From: Deltaproteobacteria bacterium
Lineage (GTDB): Bacteria; Desulfobacterota; GWC2-55-46; JAJCZF01
Length of the DNA stretch: 37,828 nt
Assembly (NCBI GenBank): GCA_029262475.1
Contig: JAJCZG010000024.1
Location: 1-37,828 of the forward strand
Direction of reading: 5' to 3'
Shown: positions 17,287 to 25,808 of the stretch, piece by piece
How the letters are laid out: each line of letters starts with the position of its first letter
How positions within the stretch are numbered: position 1 is the stretch's first letter
The notes under the pieces: generated by a model
Told to the model about the DNA's origin: nothing
Database searches by the model: none
The model's input: the letters and a program-made list of their open reading frames with translations, nothing else
Program-made: the position numbers and the translations under genes

Positions 17287-18219
17287 ATGATTAGCGTAAT
17301 AATCCCAGTCTACAATGGTGCAGAACAAATTGTATACCTTTTTTCAATTTTGAAGAAATCCAAGGCCGTTAATGAGATTGTTGTCATAGATTCCGATTCC
17401 ACGGACGATTCCATTAAAATTGCGGAGTCTTACGGTGCAGTTACGGTCAAGACGGAGAAGCGCTCATTTGACCACGGAAAGAGCAGGACAATAGGTGGAA
17501 AGAAGGCCAGTGGGGATATCGTCGTTTATATGACGCAGGACGCCTTGCCTGCGAATGAAGACTCCATAGAGAAGTTGATAAAGCCTTTATTTGAGAATAA
17601 AAGAACTGGAGCCGCCTACGGAAGACAACTGCCTCACCACGGTGCCACTCCATTTGCCGCTCATCTCCGCACATTCAACTACCCACCCAAGTCGCAGATC
17701 AAATCATTAAATGACAAGAAAATACTGGGGATAAAAACGCCGTTTATCTCCAACTCCTTTGCAGCATACAAAAAGACCGCTCTTGAGAAGGTGGACTGGT
17801 TCAATGAGGGGATTATAATGGCTGAGGATACCTATGCAGGCGCAAAATTGCTTATGAACGGCTATAAGATCGCCTACGCAGCCGATGCGCTTGTCTACCA
17901 TTCCCATAATTATACTGCTTTTGAGGAATTTGAAAGGTATTTCGATATCGGGGTCTTTCACCGGATGGAACACTGGATTCTTGATGAATTCGGAAGGACC
18001 GAGGGAGAGGGGTTAAGATATCTAAAGTCCGAACTGCAATACCTTTCCAGAAGTCGCCGAACCCACCTTATGCCGGCATCCATTTTGCGCATCGGCCTTA
18101 AGTATGCTGGTTATAAGTTGGGAAATAACTATGAGCTTTTCCCTAAATGGTTAATTAAGAAATTGAGTTTGCATGCCGATTTCTGGAACAAACAGGTAGA
18201 AGACGAAAAAGAGGTTTGA
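17287..18219 (+). CDS. GT2 glycosyltransferase, rhamnosyltransferase-like
   Basis: A 310-residue GT-A enzyme. It shows ISVIIPVYNGAEQI at the start, IDSDSTDDS, then KRSFDHGKSRTIGGKKASGDIVVYMTQDALP, where the QDA replaces the classic DxD, and an acidic MAEDTYAGAKLLMNGYKIAY helix with VYHSHNYT. The HGxxRN-like HGKSRT block and the QDA are typical of the rhamnosyltransferase group that adds L-rhamnose to O-antigens. The donor sugar is an inference; an RmlD remnant shows that dTDP-rhamnose genes were once here. The ATG at 17287 is 22 bases after the previous gene and lacks a strong Shine-Dalgarno. It is the last gene of the polysaccharide cluster. Confidence 0.85.
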   Translation: MISVIIPVYNGAEQIVYLFSILKKSKAVNEIVVIDSDSTDDSIKIAESYGAVTVKTEKRSFDHGKSRTIGGKKASGDIVVYMTQDALPANEDSIEKLIKPLFENKRTGAAYGRQLPHHGATPFAAHLRTFNYPPKSQIKSLNDKKILGIKTPFISNSFAAYKKTALEKVDWFNEGIIMAEDTYAGAKLLMNGYKIAYAADALVYHSHNYTAFEEFERYFDIGVFHRMEHWILDEFGRTEGEGLRYLKSELQYLSRSRRTHLMPASILRIGLKYAGYKLGNNYELFPKWLIKKLSLHADFWNKQVEDEKEV

Positions 18220-18423
18220 GATGTGGGAATGATTTCTTGAAACGCCTCTTCTCACATGGATGAAAATTCCTTCGATGAATATGGATAGACATAGAGTCCT
18301 ATGTTGCTGTTATCTATTGAACCGGCACCTTGATGCGACCTTTTTCCGAATTTCCTTTAACTCCCAAAGTCAACTTCTATTGCACATTTGTTCACTTTTA
18401 GAATCGCCGTTCACTGCTTTAAT

Positions 18424-18456
18424 AGAAAAAGGGTTACAGGCCGAAGCCTGTAACCC
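18424..18456 (-). terminator. Rho-independent terminator of the tRNA-Arg gene
   Basis: Read on the minus strand, GGGTTACAGGC, a TTCG loop and GCCTGTAACCC form a perfect 11-bp stem (18431-18456), followed by TTTTT (18426-18430). It sits just downstream of the tRNA 3' end. An A/T-rich flank on the other side could let it work for the incoming polysaccharide transcript too. Confidence 0.9.
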
Positions 18457-18467
18457 TTTATTTTTAT

Positions 18468-18544
18468 TGGTGCCCCCGAGACGACTCGAACGTCCGACAC
18501 ATGGATTAGGAATCCATTGCTCTATCCTGCTGAGCTACGGGGGC
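18468..18544 (-). tRNA. tRNA-Arg (anticodon CCT)
   Basis: On the minus strand the cloverleaf is complete. The acceptor arm is GCCCCCG/CGGGGGC and the D-arm is GCTC...GAGC. The anticodon stem ATGGA/TCCAT encloses loop TTCCTAA (anticodon CCT, reading AGG), and the T-arm carries TTCGAGT. A discriminator A and an encoded CCA (18468-18470) end the gene. It is flanked by its own promoter and terminator. Its 3' end faces the mosaic polysaccharide region. Confidence 0.95.
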
Positions 18545-18579
18545 GTAACTGCTCCGGTAAATAGGGGGAGCAATTAGTT

Positions 18580-18608
18580 TTAATACCACTTCACTGAGGT
18601 ATTGTCAA
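18580..18608 (-). promoter_or_regulatory. Sigma-70 promoter of tRNA-Arg
   Basis: On the minus strand an exact TTGACA (18603-18608) is followed after 17 bases by TATTAA (18580-18585). About 35 bases then lead to the tRNA 5' end. Spacing and position are ideal for a stable-RNA promoter. Confidence 0.7.
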
Positions 18609-18662
18609 TAGCCTCCGCACGGCGGCGGTGAAATTACCGGCAAATTTTCATATTCTAACGCC

Positions 18663-20093
18663 TTAGTATATACCAAGGTCCATATACGCGCGCGCTATCT
18701 TCTGAACGGCTATGACGTAGGCCGCAGTGCGGAAGTCGTGAACCCTGTCGTTAGTGAGCTTTGTTTCGCGTATCTGCTGGTAGGCGGTCCTCATGGAATC
18801 GTCCAGGCCGGAGCGAACGAGATCCAGCTCGTCGGAGCCGCGTGTGAGCTCGTCTTCTATCCACTTAGGTATCTCTTTACCAGTGACCTCTTTAAGGGCG
18901 TGAATGATGTGGTTCCCACGGTCCTCCTCAAGGCGTCTCTCCATGCGTCCGAAGCGCATATGAGATAGGTTTCTGACCCACTCGAAGTACGATACGACGA
19001 CGCCGCCTGCGTTTACAAGGGCGTCCGGGAGAATCACGATACCTTTGTCGCTTAAAACTCTATCAGCATCGAATGTCGTCGGGCCGTTTGCGGCCTCCAC
19101 GATGAGCTTGGCCTTTATATTAAGAGCGTTATCGGAATTTATTACACCTTCGAGGGCCGCCGGGATGAGTATGTCGCACTCAAGCTCCAGCGCCTTTGCG
19201 CCGTCCTCTATATATTTTACGTCACCATTGCCGTAACCCTTTACGCCGCCGTTCTCTGTGACGTAACTCTTGACCTCTTCGACATTAAGGCCACTACTAT
19301 CTATAATCGCCCCGTCGCGCTCGATTATGGCGATTATCTTCCCGCCGTCTTCTTCGCTTACGAATTTGCCTGCATGGTAGCCGACATTTCCGAGCCCCTG
19401 AAGCACAACGGTCTTCCCCTCTATGCCGCCGGTCATATTCGCCGACTTAACGTCGTCCGGATGCCTGAAAAACTCGCGTATCGTGTACTGGATGCCCCTT
19501 CCCGTAGCCTCGACTCGCCCCCGTACGCCGCCCTGCTGGACGGGCTTACCCGTGACGCAGGCTATGTAGTTTATGTCGTTCGGGAAGAGTTGTTTATAGG
19601 TGTCGAGGATCCATGACATCTCGCGCTGTCCGGTGCCCATGTCCGGGGCCGGCACGTTGGTAGAGGGGCTTAAAAACCCTCTTGTAGCGAGCTCACGGGT
19701 AAAACGCCGGGTAATCATCTGGAGCTCATCACGGCTGTATTTGTTCGGGTCAATATACAGACCGCCTTTGGAGCCTCCGAAGGGTACGTCGACTATGGCG
19801 CATTTATATGTCATAAGTGCCGCTAACGCCTCAACCTCGTCCTGGTTGACATTTAATGAGAACCTTATGCCGCCCTTTGAGGGCAGACGGTGTGTACTGT
19901 GCACGGCCCGCCATCCGGTAAACACCTCCAGTTTACCCTTTATTTCTACCGGGAAACGCACCTCAAGAACGGCGTTGCAGCTCTTAATCTGGTTTGCGAC
20001 ACCTTCCTGAAGGTCTATTAGGGCTAAAGCCCTATCCACCATGCAATCCACACTCTGCCTGAAGTTTAAACCGCTCGTGACGAAATCGGCCAT
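18663..20093 (-). CDS. gdhA: Glutamate dehydrogenase (Glu/Leu/Phe/Val dehydrogenase family)
   Basis: The 476-residue enzyme catalyses reversible oxidative deamination of glutamate to 2-oxoglutarate and ammonia with NAD(P). The substrate-binding half shows HRLPSKGGIRF (K73), LMTYKCAIVDVPFGGSKGGL (K97 and the catalytic K109) and VPAPDMGTG (D151). The cofactor half has VVLQGLGNVGYHAGKF, the Rossmann glycine loop. Length and motifs suit the hexameric short-chain class. The ATG (20091-20093) is preceded on the minus strand by GAGGAG with 7-base spacing, and a promoter candidate lies further upstream. It stands alone. Coenzyme preference cannot be read safely, and members acting on leucine share many motifs, though K73 and K97 favour glutamate. 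Confidence 0.93.
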   Translation of the reverse strand: MADFVTSGLNFRQSVDCMVDRALALIDLQEGVANQIKSCNAVLEVRFPVEIKGKLEVFTGWRAVHSTHRLPSKGGIRFSLNVNQDEVEALAALMTYKCAIVDVPFGGSKGGLYIDPNKYSRDELQMITRRFTRELATRGFLSPSTNVPAPDMGTGQREMSWILDTYKQLFPNDINYIACVTGKPVQQGGVRGRVEATGRGIQYTIREFFRHPDDVKSANMTGGIEGKTVVLQGLGNVGYHAGKFVSEEDGGKIIAIIERDGAIIDSSGLNVEEVKSYVTENGGVKGYGNGDVKYIEDGAKALELECDILIPAALEGVINSDNALNIKAKLIVEAANGPTTFDADRVLSDKGIVILPDALVNAGGVVVSYFEWVRNLSHMRFGRMERRLEEDRGNHIIHALKEVTGKEIPKWIEDELTRGSDELDLVRSGLDDSMRTAYQQIRETKLTNDRVHDFRTAAYVIAVQKIARAYMDLGIY

Positions 20094-20186
20094 GATCTAC
20101 TCCTCGTCTATTATCTTATTCCGGGTTTGAAGGAATTAGCGGTCTGGCGGGCACCGTGTCCACCAGGCGCAGGAAAGATTCCTTAA

Positions 20187-20216
20187 TTTATATAACAGTT
20201 TTGGTGTTTCTTACAA
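20187..20216 (-). promoter_or_regulatory. Candidate promoter of the glutamate dehydrogenase gene
   Basis: On the minus strand TTGTAA (20211-20216) and TATAAA (20187-20192) are 18 bases apart, about 95 bases before the start codon. An overlapping TATATA gives a 16-base spacer. It is the best sigma-70 match in the divergent spacer on this strand. Confidence 0.45.
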
Positions 20217-20456
20217 ATAAAAAAGAGGGTAATCTTAAAGGTTTCTTGATACTGCAGTCTCTACAATAAGCATAAAACCCGCTCCTCTCAAACATTATTT
20301 CGGCAAAAGAGAGGCGGGACTTTAGACGAAAATTAGATTTAACCGCTTCTCCCGCCACCCCACTGGATTAAACGCGAGGGATACGGCGCCGTTAATTATC
20401 GTTTCCGCCTCTCTCCGGGAACCGCAGTGGCTGTAAAAGTGTGTTTTTATTAATGC

Positions 20457-20485
20457 TTGACCTTGGTTTTTATAAAAGATAATAT
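20457..20485 (+). promoter_or_regulatory. Candidate sigma-70 promoter of the sensor operon
   Basis: TTGACC (20457-20462) and TAATAT (20480-20485) are separated by 17 bases. The predicted transcript starts near 20492, giving a leader of about 65 bases before the ATG at 20558. Confidence 0.5.
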
Positions 20486-20557
20486 AAAAGAATCTATAAT
20501 AATCTGGACTTGGCCAGCCCCTAAACCCAATAAAAACTCGTAGGGCGCGTTTAACAC

Positions 20558-22318
20558 ATGAAACTTGCCACCAAAGGCCTATCAATAACCCATAAATTCC
20601 TGCTCTTTCTAGCATTTCTTATGCTCCTCGCGGTAACTGATTCGATAATTTTCATAAATGAGTCCCGACAGATAGAGTTCTACGACGACCTTAACTACCG
20701 CATAAACGACACCAAATTCTCCTTAATAAAGCTCGACTATATCCTCGACATATTCGTCGTTGCACACCACTTTGAGCTTGAGCAAGCCAAGCTCAAAAGC
20801 ATCACTGAGGACGACGTAGAGTTTGAGAAAGACAGTCTAACCAATATCACAGATGGCGTCGCTGATGTGGACGAGAATATCCGTAAGCTTGAGACCCTCG
20901 GTTTTACCAAGTTCTTCGACGACAGCCTTATAAACGAAGGCATCAAGTATCTCATTGAGGACTGGCATACGGTTAAGAACGAGTTTTCGCGCCTGGATGG
21001 CGAGATGAGCACAGGCGTGATCTATACAATACATGATAAAGTTGATAAGCATACCATGCTCTTCACCGAAAAGACGGAAAAACTCCTGGGCGATATAAGC
21101 AAGACGAGGAAGGGGGTATTTAGAAACATAAAGGTCATGGTTCTCGTGACCCTCGTCGTATCCGTACTGATCGCCCTTATCGCGACCTTTGTATTCATGA
21201 TTCGAGGGCTTTATCCTATTAAGGAGCTCGCCGGGCAGGCGATGCGCCTCGCCGAAGGCGACGACGACGTCGGCTTTAATGAGGATACTACGGGGGAGGC
21301 GGCCATACTCGCTTCGGCGATGAACAGGGCCGGAGGAACGGCAAGGAAAGCTCTTCGTGAACTTGAACAGCTAAGAGGGTTCCACGAATCAGAGATTGAT
21401 CAGAAGGAGAAGCAGATACTGGTACTTAAAGACCTCTCCGAGACAGCCGGTGAATCACTTTCAAAGAATAATGTCTATAATTCAGCCGTTAACGGAGTGC
21501 TCCTCTCTACCGGAGCGGAGGGGGCGGCAATCTATCTCGCCGGAGAGGACGAAGCCCTTAACCTTGTTGCCTCAAGCGGGGCGGAAGGGGGCTTTCTCGA
21601 CGAGGTCTCCGTCATTCCTCTCGGCGAGCGTCTGATAGATTTCGAGCACTTAGACGTAGAAGTTACGGCAAGGGAGGTTGAAGAGTACCCCGATAGCAAA
21701 CTTAAATCCTTCTTACAGGTAAGGAGATGCGACCTGCTGGTGACCGTACCCATCTCGTATGACAAAAAGCCCACCGGAGTGCTCCTCCTTGACTTTAAGG
21801 AGACGGGCGACTACTCCGAGGAGAAAGAGCCTTTCCTTAAGACGGTCGCCTCTTTCATAGGTGCGATAGTCGGGTATCTCAATACATTCTATAAAGAATA
21901 CGAGATGAAAAGTTTCCTTGAACGAATCGTCGACCAGTCTCCGCTCGGTCTTGCCGTCTTCGATGTGGACGGGGTAGCCGTCATGCTCAACAGTACGCTA
22001 AAAAGGATGCTCGGAGTAGCCGAAGACTCGGATTTTATTGGAAAATACAAGATATTCGATGATAACGTCCTTGACCGCGAGGGTATAACCCCGCTCATCA
22101 GGGAGGCCTACGATGGGCTCGTAAATGAAAGCGAGTTCAACTATAACCCGGCACACCTCACCTGGTACGACTTCTCGGCGCAGCCGATGAGGCTTAATAT
22201 CAAAACCTTCCCCCTCTATGACGCTGGCGGCGGGGTCTCCGGCATTGCGATTCTCTACGACGATTTAAGGGACCACACAACAATATCCTCCTTTAAACGG
22301 AGGGCTACCGACCAGTGA
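20558..22318 (+). CDS. Membrane sensor with HAMP, GAF and PAS domains but no kinase core
   Basis: A 586-residue protein. TM1 lies at about 13-33, a helical periplasmic sensor region at about 35-190 and TM2 at about 193-214. A HAMP linker (213-266) follows, then a short coiled coil with a GAF domain (about 285-440; SKNNVYNSAVNGVLLSTGAE, DLLVTVPISYDKKPTGVLLL) and a PAS domain (about 450-572; LERIVDQSPLGLAVFDVDGV, SGIAILYDDLRD). The chain then ends without an H-box or ATP-binding domain. Its TGA overlaps the GTG of the hybrid kinase gene by 4 bases (GTGA), so the two proteins are made together. The inferred role is a sensor input subunit that works with or on the kinase beside it. No DNA-binding or cyclic-di-GMP output domain is present. 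Confidence 0.8.
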   Translation: MKLATKGLSITHKFLLFLAFLMLLAVTDSIIFINESRQIEFYDDLNYRINDTKFSLIKLDYILDIFVVAHHFELEQAKLKSITEDDVEFEKDSLTNITDGVADVDENIRKLETLGFTKFFDDSLINEGIKYLIEDWHTVKNEFSRLDGEMSTGVIYTIHDKVDKHTMLFTEKTEKLLGDISKTRKGVFRNIKVMVLVTLVVSVLIALIATFVFMIRGLYPIKELAGQAMRLAEGDDDVGFNEDTTGEAAILASAMNRAGGTARKALRELEQLRGFHESEIDQKEKQILVLKDLSETAGESLSKNNVYNSAVNGVLLSTGAEGAAIYLAGEDEALNLVASSGAEGGFLDEVSVIPLGERLIDFEHLDVEVTAREVEEYPDSKLKSFLQVRRCDLLVTVPISYDKKPTGVLLLDFKETGDYSEEKEPFLKTVASFIGAIVGYLNTFYKEYEMKSFLERIVDQSPLGLAVFDVDGVAVMLNSTLKRMLGVAEDSDFIGKYKIFDDNVLDREGITPLIREAYDGLVNESEFNYNPAHLTWYDFSAQPMRLNIKTFPLYDAGGGVSGIAILYDDLRDHTTISSFKRRATDQ

Positions 22319-24399
22319 TTAAAAACACCTTTGACTCTCTAAACATATCCAATAAGCTTGCCGTCGTCTTCCTTATTCTACTCTTCATGATGGGCGCCGG
22401 AGGCTCAGTCGGACTCTATAACGGCACACAAATAGATAAGGTAACCGAGGACCTATACCTCGACGCCTTCAAGAGGTATCAGACGCTTTCAAGTGTTGAA
22501 AAAGACCTTCTAAGCCAGCGCCAGGAGCTCTTTTTACATACCGTCATAAAGGAACACAGCTCAAAGGCGTATGTCGAGGGCTCCCTCGATGCGCACAGAA
22601 AGGATATAAACCGGAAGATAAGCGAGTACGAAGCCTACGGGATAGAGGAGTATAAATACCTTTTAGACGACCTGAAGGTTAAACTCAATAATTACTGGGA
22701 TATCCAGTCAAGGGCCGTCTCCCTCTCGGTCTCCGGCGATGTTGAGAGGGCCATAGCCCTTATAAGAGCAGGAGGGGAAGGGGATATCTCGTTTGTCGCT
22801 ACGATGAATGCCTTTAAGAAACTCATAAACGAGGAGGGCAATACCTCCTATAACGCCTTCAATACGATTAAAACTAAAGCCGGTACGATAATTATCGTAA
22901 CCCTGCTCTTTACAGTGCTTGCGATATTCGCTGCCGTCGGGCTCTGGTTTACCCTTAAGCGCTCAATCGTCGGCCCGGTACGCGCTATGGAGACGAGCGC
23001 CAGGAAGATCAGCCGTGGAGACTTCAAGGAACGCGTGCCGGTCATGAACGACGACGAGATAGGAACGCTGGCCACTGTCTTTAATGAGATGGCTGCGAAT
23101 GTAGAGGAGTACTCCGCGACCCTGGAGAAGAAGGTACAAAAGAGGACCGACGAGCTAAGGCACGCAAACGAAGAGCTTTTGAAGAAGAAGAAGGAGCTTG
23201 AGACTACGAACTTCGAGCTCATAAGCGCCAATCAGATGAAGAGCCAGTTCCTCGCCAATGTCAGCCACGAGTTCAGAACGCCGCTTAATTCCATCATGGG
23301 CTTTTCCGAGCTTTTGCAGGAGAAGGCTTTCGGTGACCTTACCGAGAAGCAGTACCAGTATGTCGGCTATATCCGTTCGAGCGGAGCTAACCTTCTGACT
23401 CTCATCAACAACACGCTGGACCTCTCCAGAATAGAGGTTGGAAAGATAGAGCTTGACCTGGACGACTTCCCTATAAATGAGGTTATGGGGGAGATAATAG
23501 GGCCGATAAGGCCGATGGCCCACGAGATGGATGTTACCATAAATCTAAAAGACGTTCCTGCCTCGCCGGTTATAAGGGCCGACAGGGCCAAATTCAAGCA
23601 GATACTCCATAACGTCATCCTTAATGCAGTGAAATTCAGTAATGAAGAAGGCGGCTATGTTAACGTGGGCTGGGAGATAATCGAAGAGCCCACGGGCATG
23701 ATAATGGAGAAATACATCGTCTTCTCGGTCGAAGATAACGGCATCGGCATAGAGAAAGAGGACCGGGAGCGTATCTTTAAGGAGTTCGAACAGGTCGATA
23801 TCTCAATATCGAGGGAGTACGACGGCTCAGGGCTTGGACTTGCGCTGGCTCAAAGGCTCGTTGAACTCCATAAAGGGAAGATATGGGTAGAGAATAATCC
23901 GGTCAAGGGTTCCACCTTTTATATAAAAATCCCGCAGGGCGCTGAAAAGATCGAGATATCCAAGAAGTCCAGGGTAACGTATGAGCACGGGCCGTCCAGC
24001 TCCAATTCGACGATACTCCTTGCCCTCGAAAGCCCGGATCTGAACCAGCTCCTCTCTATTTATCTGGCCGGGGGCTCATATGACGTGATCACCGCGAGCG
24101 ACGGCATTGAACTCTTAAGTAAAGCTGCAAAGGAGAGGCCGTTCACCATAATACTCGGCGTCACCATCCCCAAGAAAGACGGCTGGGAGGTACTTAAAGA
24201 GATAACCTCAAACCCGGAACTAAAAGATATACCTGTAATAATGATGAGTTCCACCGACGACAGGGAGATGGCCTACTCAATGGGGGCCGTTGCGTACCTG
24301 GAAAAACCCGTCTCGAAATCAAAGGTTCTTGATACGCTCGCAAAGATCGCAGCCGCCGGTGCCTCCACCGAAACACAACAAAGCAGCGGCAATAGTTGA
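22315..24399 (+). CDS. Hybrid histidine kinase with a degenerate receiver domain
   Basis: The 694 residues read TM1 (about 13-33), helical periplasmic region (35-190) and TM2 (190-213). The cytoplasmic part is HAMP (213-266), a coiled coil, HisKA with phospho-acceptor H318 in FLANVSHEFRTPLN, then HATPase_c. The ATPase has the N-box HNVILNAVKFS (432-442), VEDNGIGIE (472-480), FKEFEQVD and GSGLGLALAQRLV. A receiver fold follows (about 565-680), but its acceptor Asp is Gly: IILGVTIPKKDGWEV has G615 where D is expected. The N-terminal acidic pair is reduced to L-E-S. The switch Ser/Thr (MMSSTDD) and Lys (K664) remain. The receiver therefore probably regulates without being phosphorylated. The GTG start has GGAGGG (22299-22304) upstream and is coupled to the sensor gene. 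Confidence 0.9.
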   Translation: MIKNTFDSLNISNKLAVVFLILLFMMGAGGSVGLYNGTQIDKVTEDLYLDAFKRYQTLSSVEKDLLSQRQELFLHTVIKEHSSKAYVEGSLDAHRKDINRKISEYEAYGIEEYKYLLDDLKVKLNNYWDIQSRAVSLSVSGDVERAIALIRAGGEGDISFVATMNAFKKLINEEGNTSYNAFNTIKTKAGTIIIVTLLFTVLAIFAAVGLWFTLKRSIVGPVRAMETSARKISRGDFKERVPVMNDDEIGTLATVFNEMAANVEEYSATLEKKVQKRTDELRHANEELLKKKKELETTNFELISANQMKSQFLANVSHEFRTPLNSIMGFSELLQEKAFGDLTEKQYQYVGYIRSSGANLLTLINNTLDLSRIEVGKIELDLDDFPINEVMGEIIGPIRPMAHEMDVTINLKDVPASPVIRADRAKFKQILHNVILNAVKFSNEEGGYVNVGWEIIEEPTGMIMEKYIVFSVEDNGIGIEKEDRERIFKEFEQVDISISREYDGSGLGLALAQRLVELHKGKIWVENNPVKGSTFYIKIPQGAEKIEISKKSRVTYEHGPSSSNSTILLALESPDLNQLLSIYLAGGSYDVITASDGIELLSKAAKERPFTIILGVTIPKKDGWEVLKEITSNPELKDIPVIMMSSTDDREMAYSMGAVAYLEKPVSKSKVLDTLAKIAAAGASTETQQSSGNS

Positions 24400-24494
24400 C
24401 GGCCCGATTTTACCTCAAGTTTAACGCCTCTCGGTCCGTTATATTAAGTATATTGTTTTTATATTTATAAGCACCCCAACAAGAGGCCCTGAAT

Positions 24495-24878
24495 ATGGAT
24501 ATGCGCAAGCCGAGGATACTGGTCGTAGAGGATAATTTCATGAGCAAGACGCTTGTACGAGAGATACTGGAGATGAACGACTATGAGGTCCTGGAGGCCG
24601 ATAGGGGCACAGACGCCCTGAAGATTGCCACCGTTGAGAAGCCCGACCTCATACTCATGGATATTAACCTTCCGGGTATGGACGGCGTTACGGCCGCCAG
24701 GGTGATAAAGAGCAACGCCGACGGTAAAGATATTCCGATACTTGCCCTGACCGCTTCGGCTATGAAGGGTGACGAGGAGAAGATAATAGCCCAGGGTTTT
24801 GACGGCTATATCGCTAAACCGGTTGATATGAAGGAACTCCTGAAAAAACTTTCCGATAACCTTCCTGCCATGGCATGA
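24495..24878 (+). CDS. Single-domain response regulator (CheY/DivK-like)
   Basis: 127 residues form one intact receiver domain with no output domain. Acidic residues E12 and D13 (VVEDN), phospho-acceptor D56 in LILMDINLPGMDG, switch T86 (ALTASAM) and K108 (YIAKP) are all present. It starts with ATG after AGAGG at 8-base spacing, 95 bases after the hybrid kinase. The most economical reading is that this protein receives the phosphate which the kinase's own degenerate receiver cannot take, then signals by protein contact. A separate AT-rich spacer upstream might carry its own promoter. Confidence 0.93.
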   Translation: MDMRKPRILVVEDNFMSKTLVREILEMNDYEVLEADRGTDALKIATVEKPDLILMDINLPGMDGVTAARVIKSNADGKDIPILALTASAMKGDEEKIIAQGFDGYIAKPVDMKELLKKLSDNLPAMA

Positions 24879-25026
24879 CGGGTACTACCCATCCCGCATT
24901 ATTCCATTAAAATTGTTTTTTCTTGATTTATGGTCGCTATTTTATGTTAAAATAATTGAATCTTTACGGTTTTGGGGAGTCACTTATAGCTCCATTTCTT
25001 TTAGGAAAGGTATTAAGGGTCATAAT

Positions 25027-25728
25027 TTGAAGGTTTCAGTCGTTATCCCGGTCTATAATGAAAAGGTCTATTTACCAGTAACCGTCGGGCGTGTCGTTGA
25101 TACCGGTCTCGTTAAAGAGATAATCATAGTAGACGACTTCTCCACAGACGGCACCAGAGAGAGCCTCGAAGGCGTAAAGAAGAAATTTGCCAGGCGCGGG
25201 CTAAAGATTAATCTCCTCTACCACGAGGTAAATAAAGGGAAGGGCGCGGCCCTTCGTACCGGCTTTGCTGCGGTTACCGGAGATATCATTATCATCCAGG
25301 ACGCGGACCTCGAATATAACCCGAAAGATTTCCCGCGCCTTCTTGAGCCTATCATCGACGGGCGAGCCGACGTTGTCTACGGCTCGCGCTTCCTCGGAGG
25401 CACGCACAGAGTGCTCTTCTTCTGGCATATGATGGGCAACAGGCTCTTAACTCTCTTCTCCAATATGCTCACCAACTTAAACCTCACTGATATGGAGACC
25501 TGCTACAAGGTCTTTCGTACCGATGTCTTAAGAAAGGTCGATCTTAAGTCCGACCGCTTCGGCTTCGAGCCGGAGATTACGGCCAAACTCTCAAAGCTCG
25601 GATGCAGGATCTACGAGACGGACGTCTCCTACGCCGGGCGCACCTACGAAGAGGGGAAGAAGATAAACTGGAAGGACGGAGTGGCCGCCTTCTGGCATAT
25701 CATAAAGTTCAACCTCCTCAAAGGGTAA
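25027..25728 (+). CDS. GT2 glycosyltransferase of the polyprenyl-phosphate mannose synthase type (DPM-like)
   Basis: A 233-residue GT-A enzyme. It begins KVSVVIPVYNEKVYLPVTV, then IIVDDFSTDGT, the metal-binding DADLEYNPKDFPRL, VYGSRFLGG, and TDMETCYKVFRTDVL. This is the pattern of dolichyl/polyprenyl-phosphate sugar synthases, which load a sugar from an NDP-sugar onto a lipid carrier at the inner membrane. There are no C-terminal membrane helices. I chose the TTG at 25027 because AAGGG lies 7 bases upstream and family homology begins there. The frame stays open to 24913, but that stretch is AT-rich and does not look like this family. It stands apart from the main glycan cluster. Confidence 0.82.
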   Translation: MKVSVVIPVYNEKVYLPVTVGRVVDTGLVKEIIIVDDFSTDGTRESLEGVKKKFARRGLKINLLYHEVNKGKGAALRTGFAAVTGDIIIIQDADLEYNPKDFPRLLEPIIDGRADVVYGSRFLGGTHRVLFFWHMMGNRLLTLFSNMLTNLNLTDMETCYKVFRTDVLRKVDLKSDRFGFEPEITAKLSKLGCRIYETDVSYAGRTYEEGKKINWKDGVAAFWHIIKFNLLKG

Positions 25729-25757
25729 AATAGCGTCTATTTAGAGAGTAAAAGTCA

Positions 25758-25763
25758 TATAAT
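25758..25763 (+). promoter_or_regulatory. Candidate -10 box of the cytochrome genes
   Basis: An exact TATAAT lies 45 bases before the first cytochrome start codon. No convincing -35 is seen 16-18 bases upstream, so an activator or another box would be needed. Confidence 0.35.
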
Positions 25764-25808
25764 TTCCAATTAATAACCCCTTAATGAAGTTCCGGTATTA
25801 TTATAACT

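Larger units (their letters stand above)
20094..20557. other. Divergent intergenic region between gdhA and the sensor operon
   Basis: About 460 bases hold divergent promoter candidates and one imperfect hairpin. The hairpin is CCCGCtcCTCTC (20278-20289) with GAGAGGCGGG (20309-20318). On the minus strand it is followed by TTTTAT, like a terminator, but no minus-strand gene is visible upstream of it. I see no coding sequence that I would support. Confidence 0.5.

Noticed and set aside
18220-18423. Inverted repeat near 18222-18260 as an operon terminator, or an integrase remnant
   Set aside because: The stem is imperfect with a long loop and no T-run, and no tyrosine-recombinase motif was found on either strand.
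18260-18577. 105-codon open frame on the + strand across the tRNA
   Set aside because: It is the antisense translation of the tRNA and its terminator, a common spurious prediction.
20322-20615. 97-codon minus-strand open frame upstream of the sensor gene
   Set aside because: It overlaps the sensor start and the promoter region, has no recognisable domain and no Shine-Dalgarno.
24913-25026. A 38-codon N-terminal extension of the DPM-like glycosyltransferase
   Set aside because: The stretch is AT-rich and promoter-like. The family's first strand starts at the TTG at 25027, which has AAGGG 7 bases upstream.
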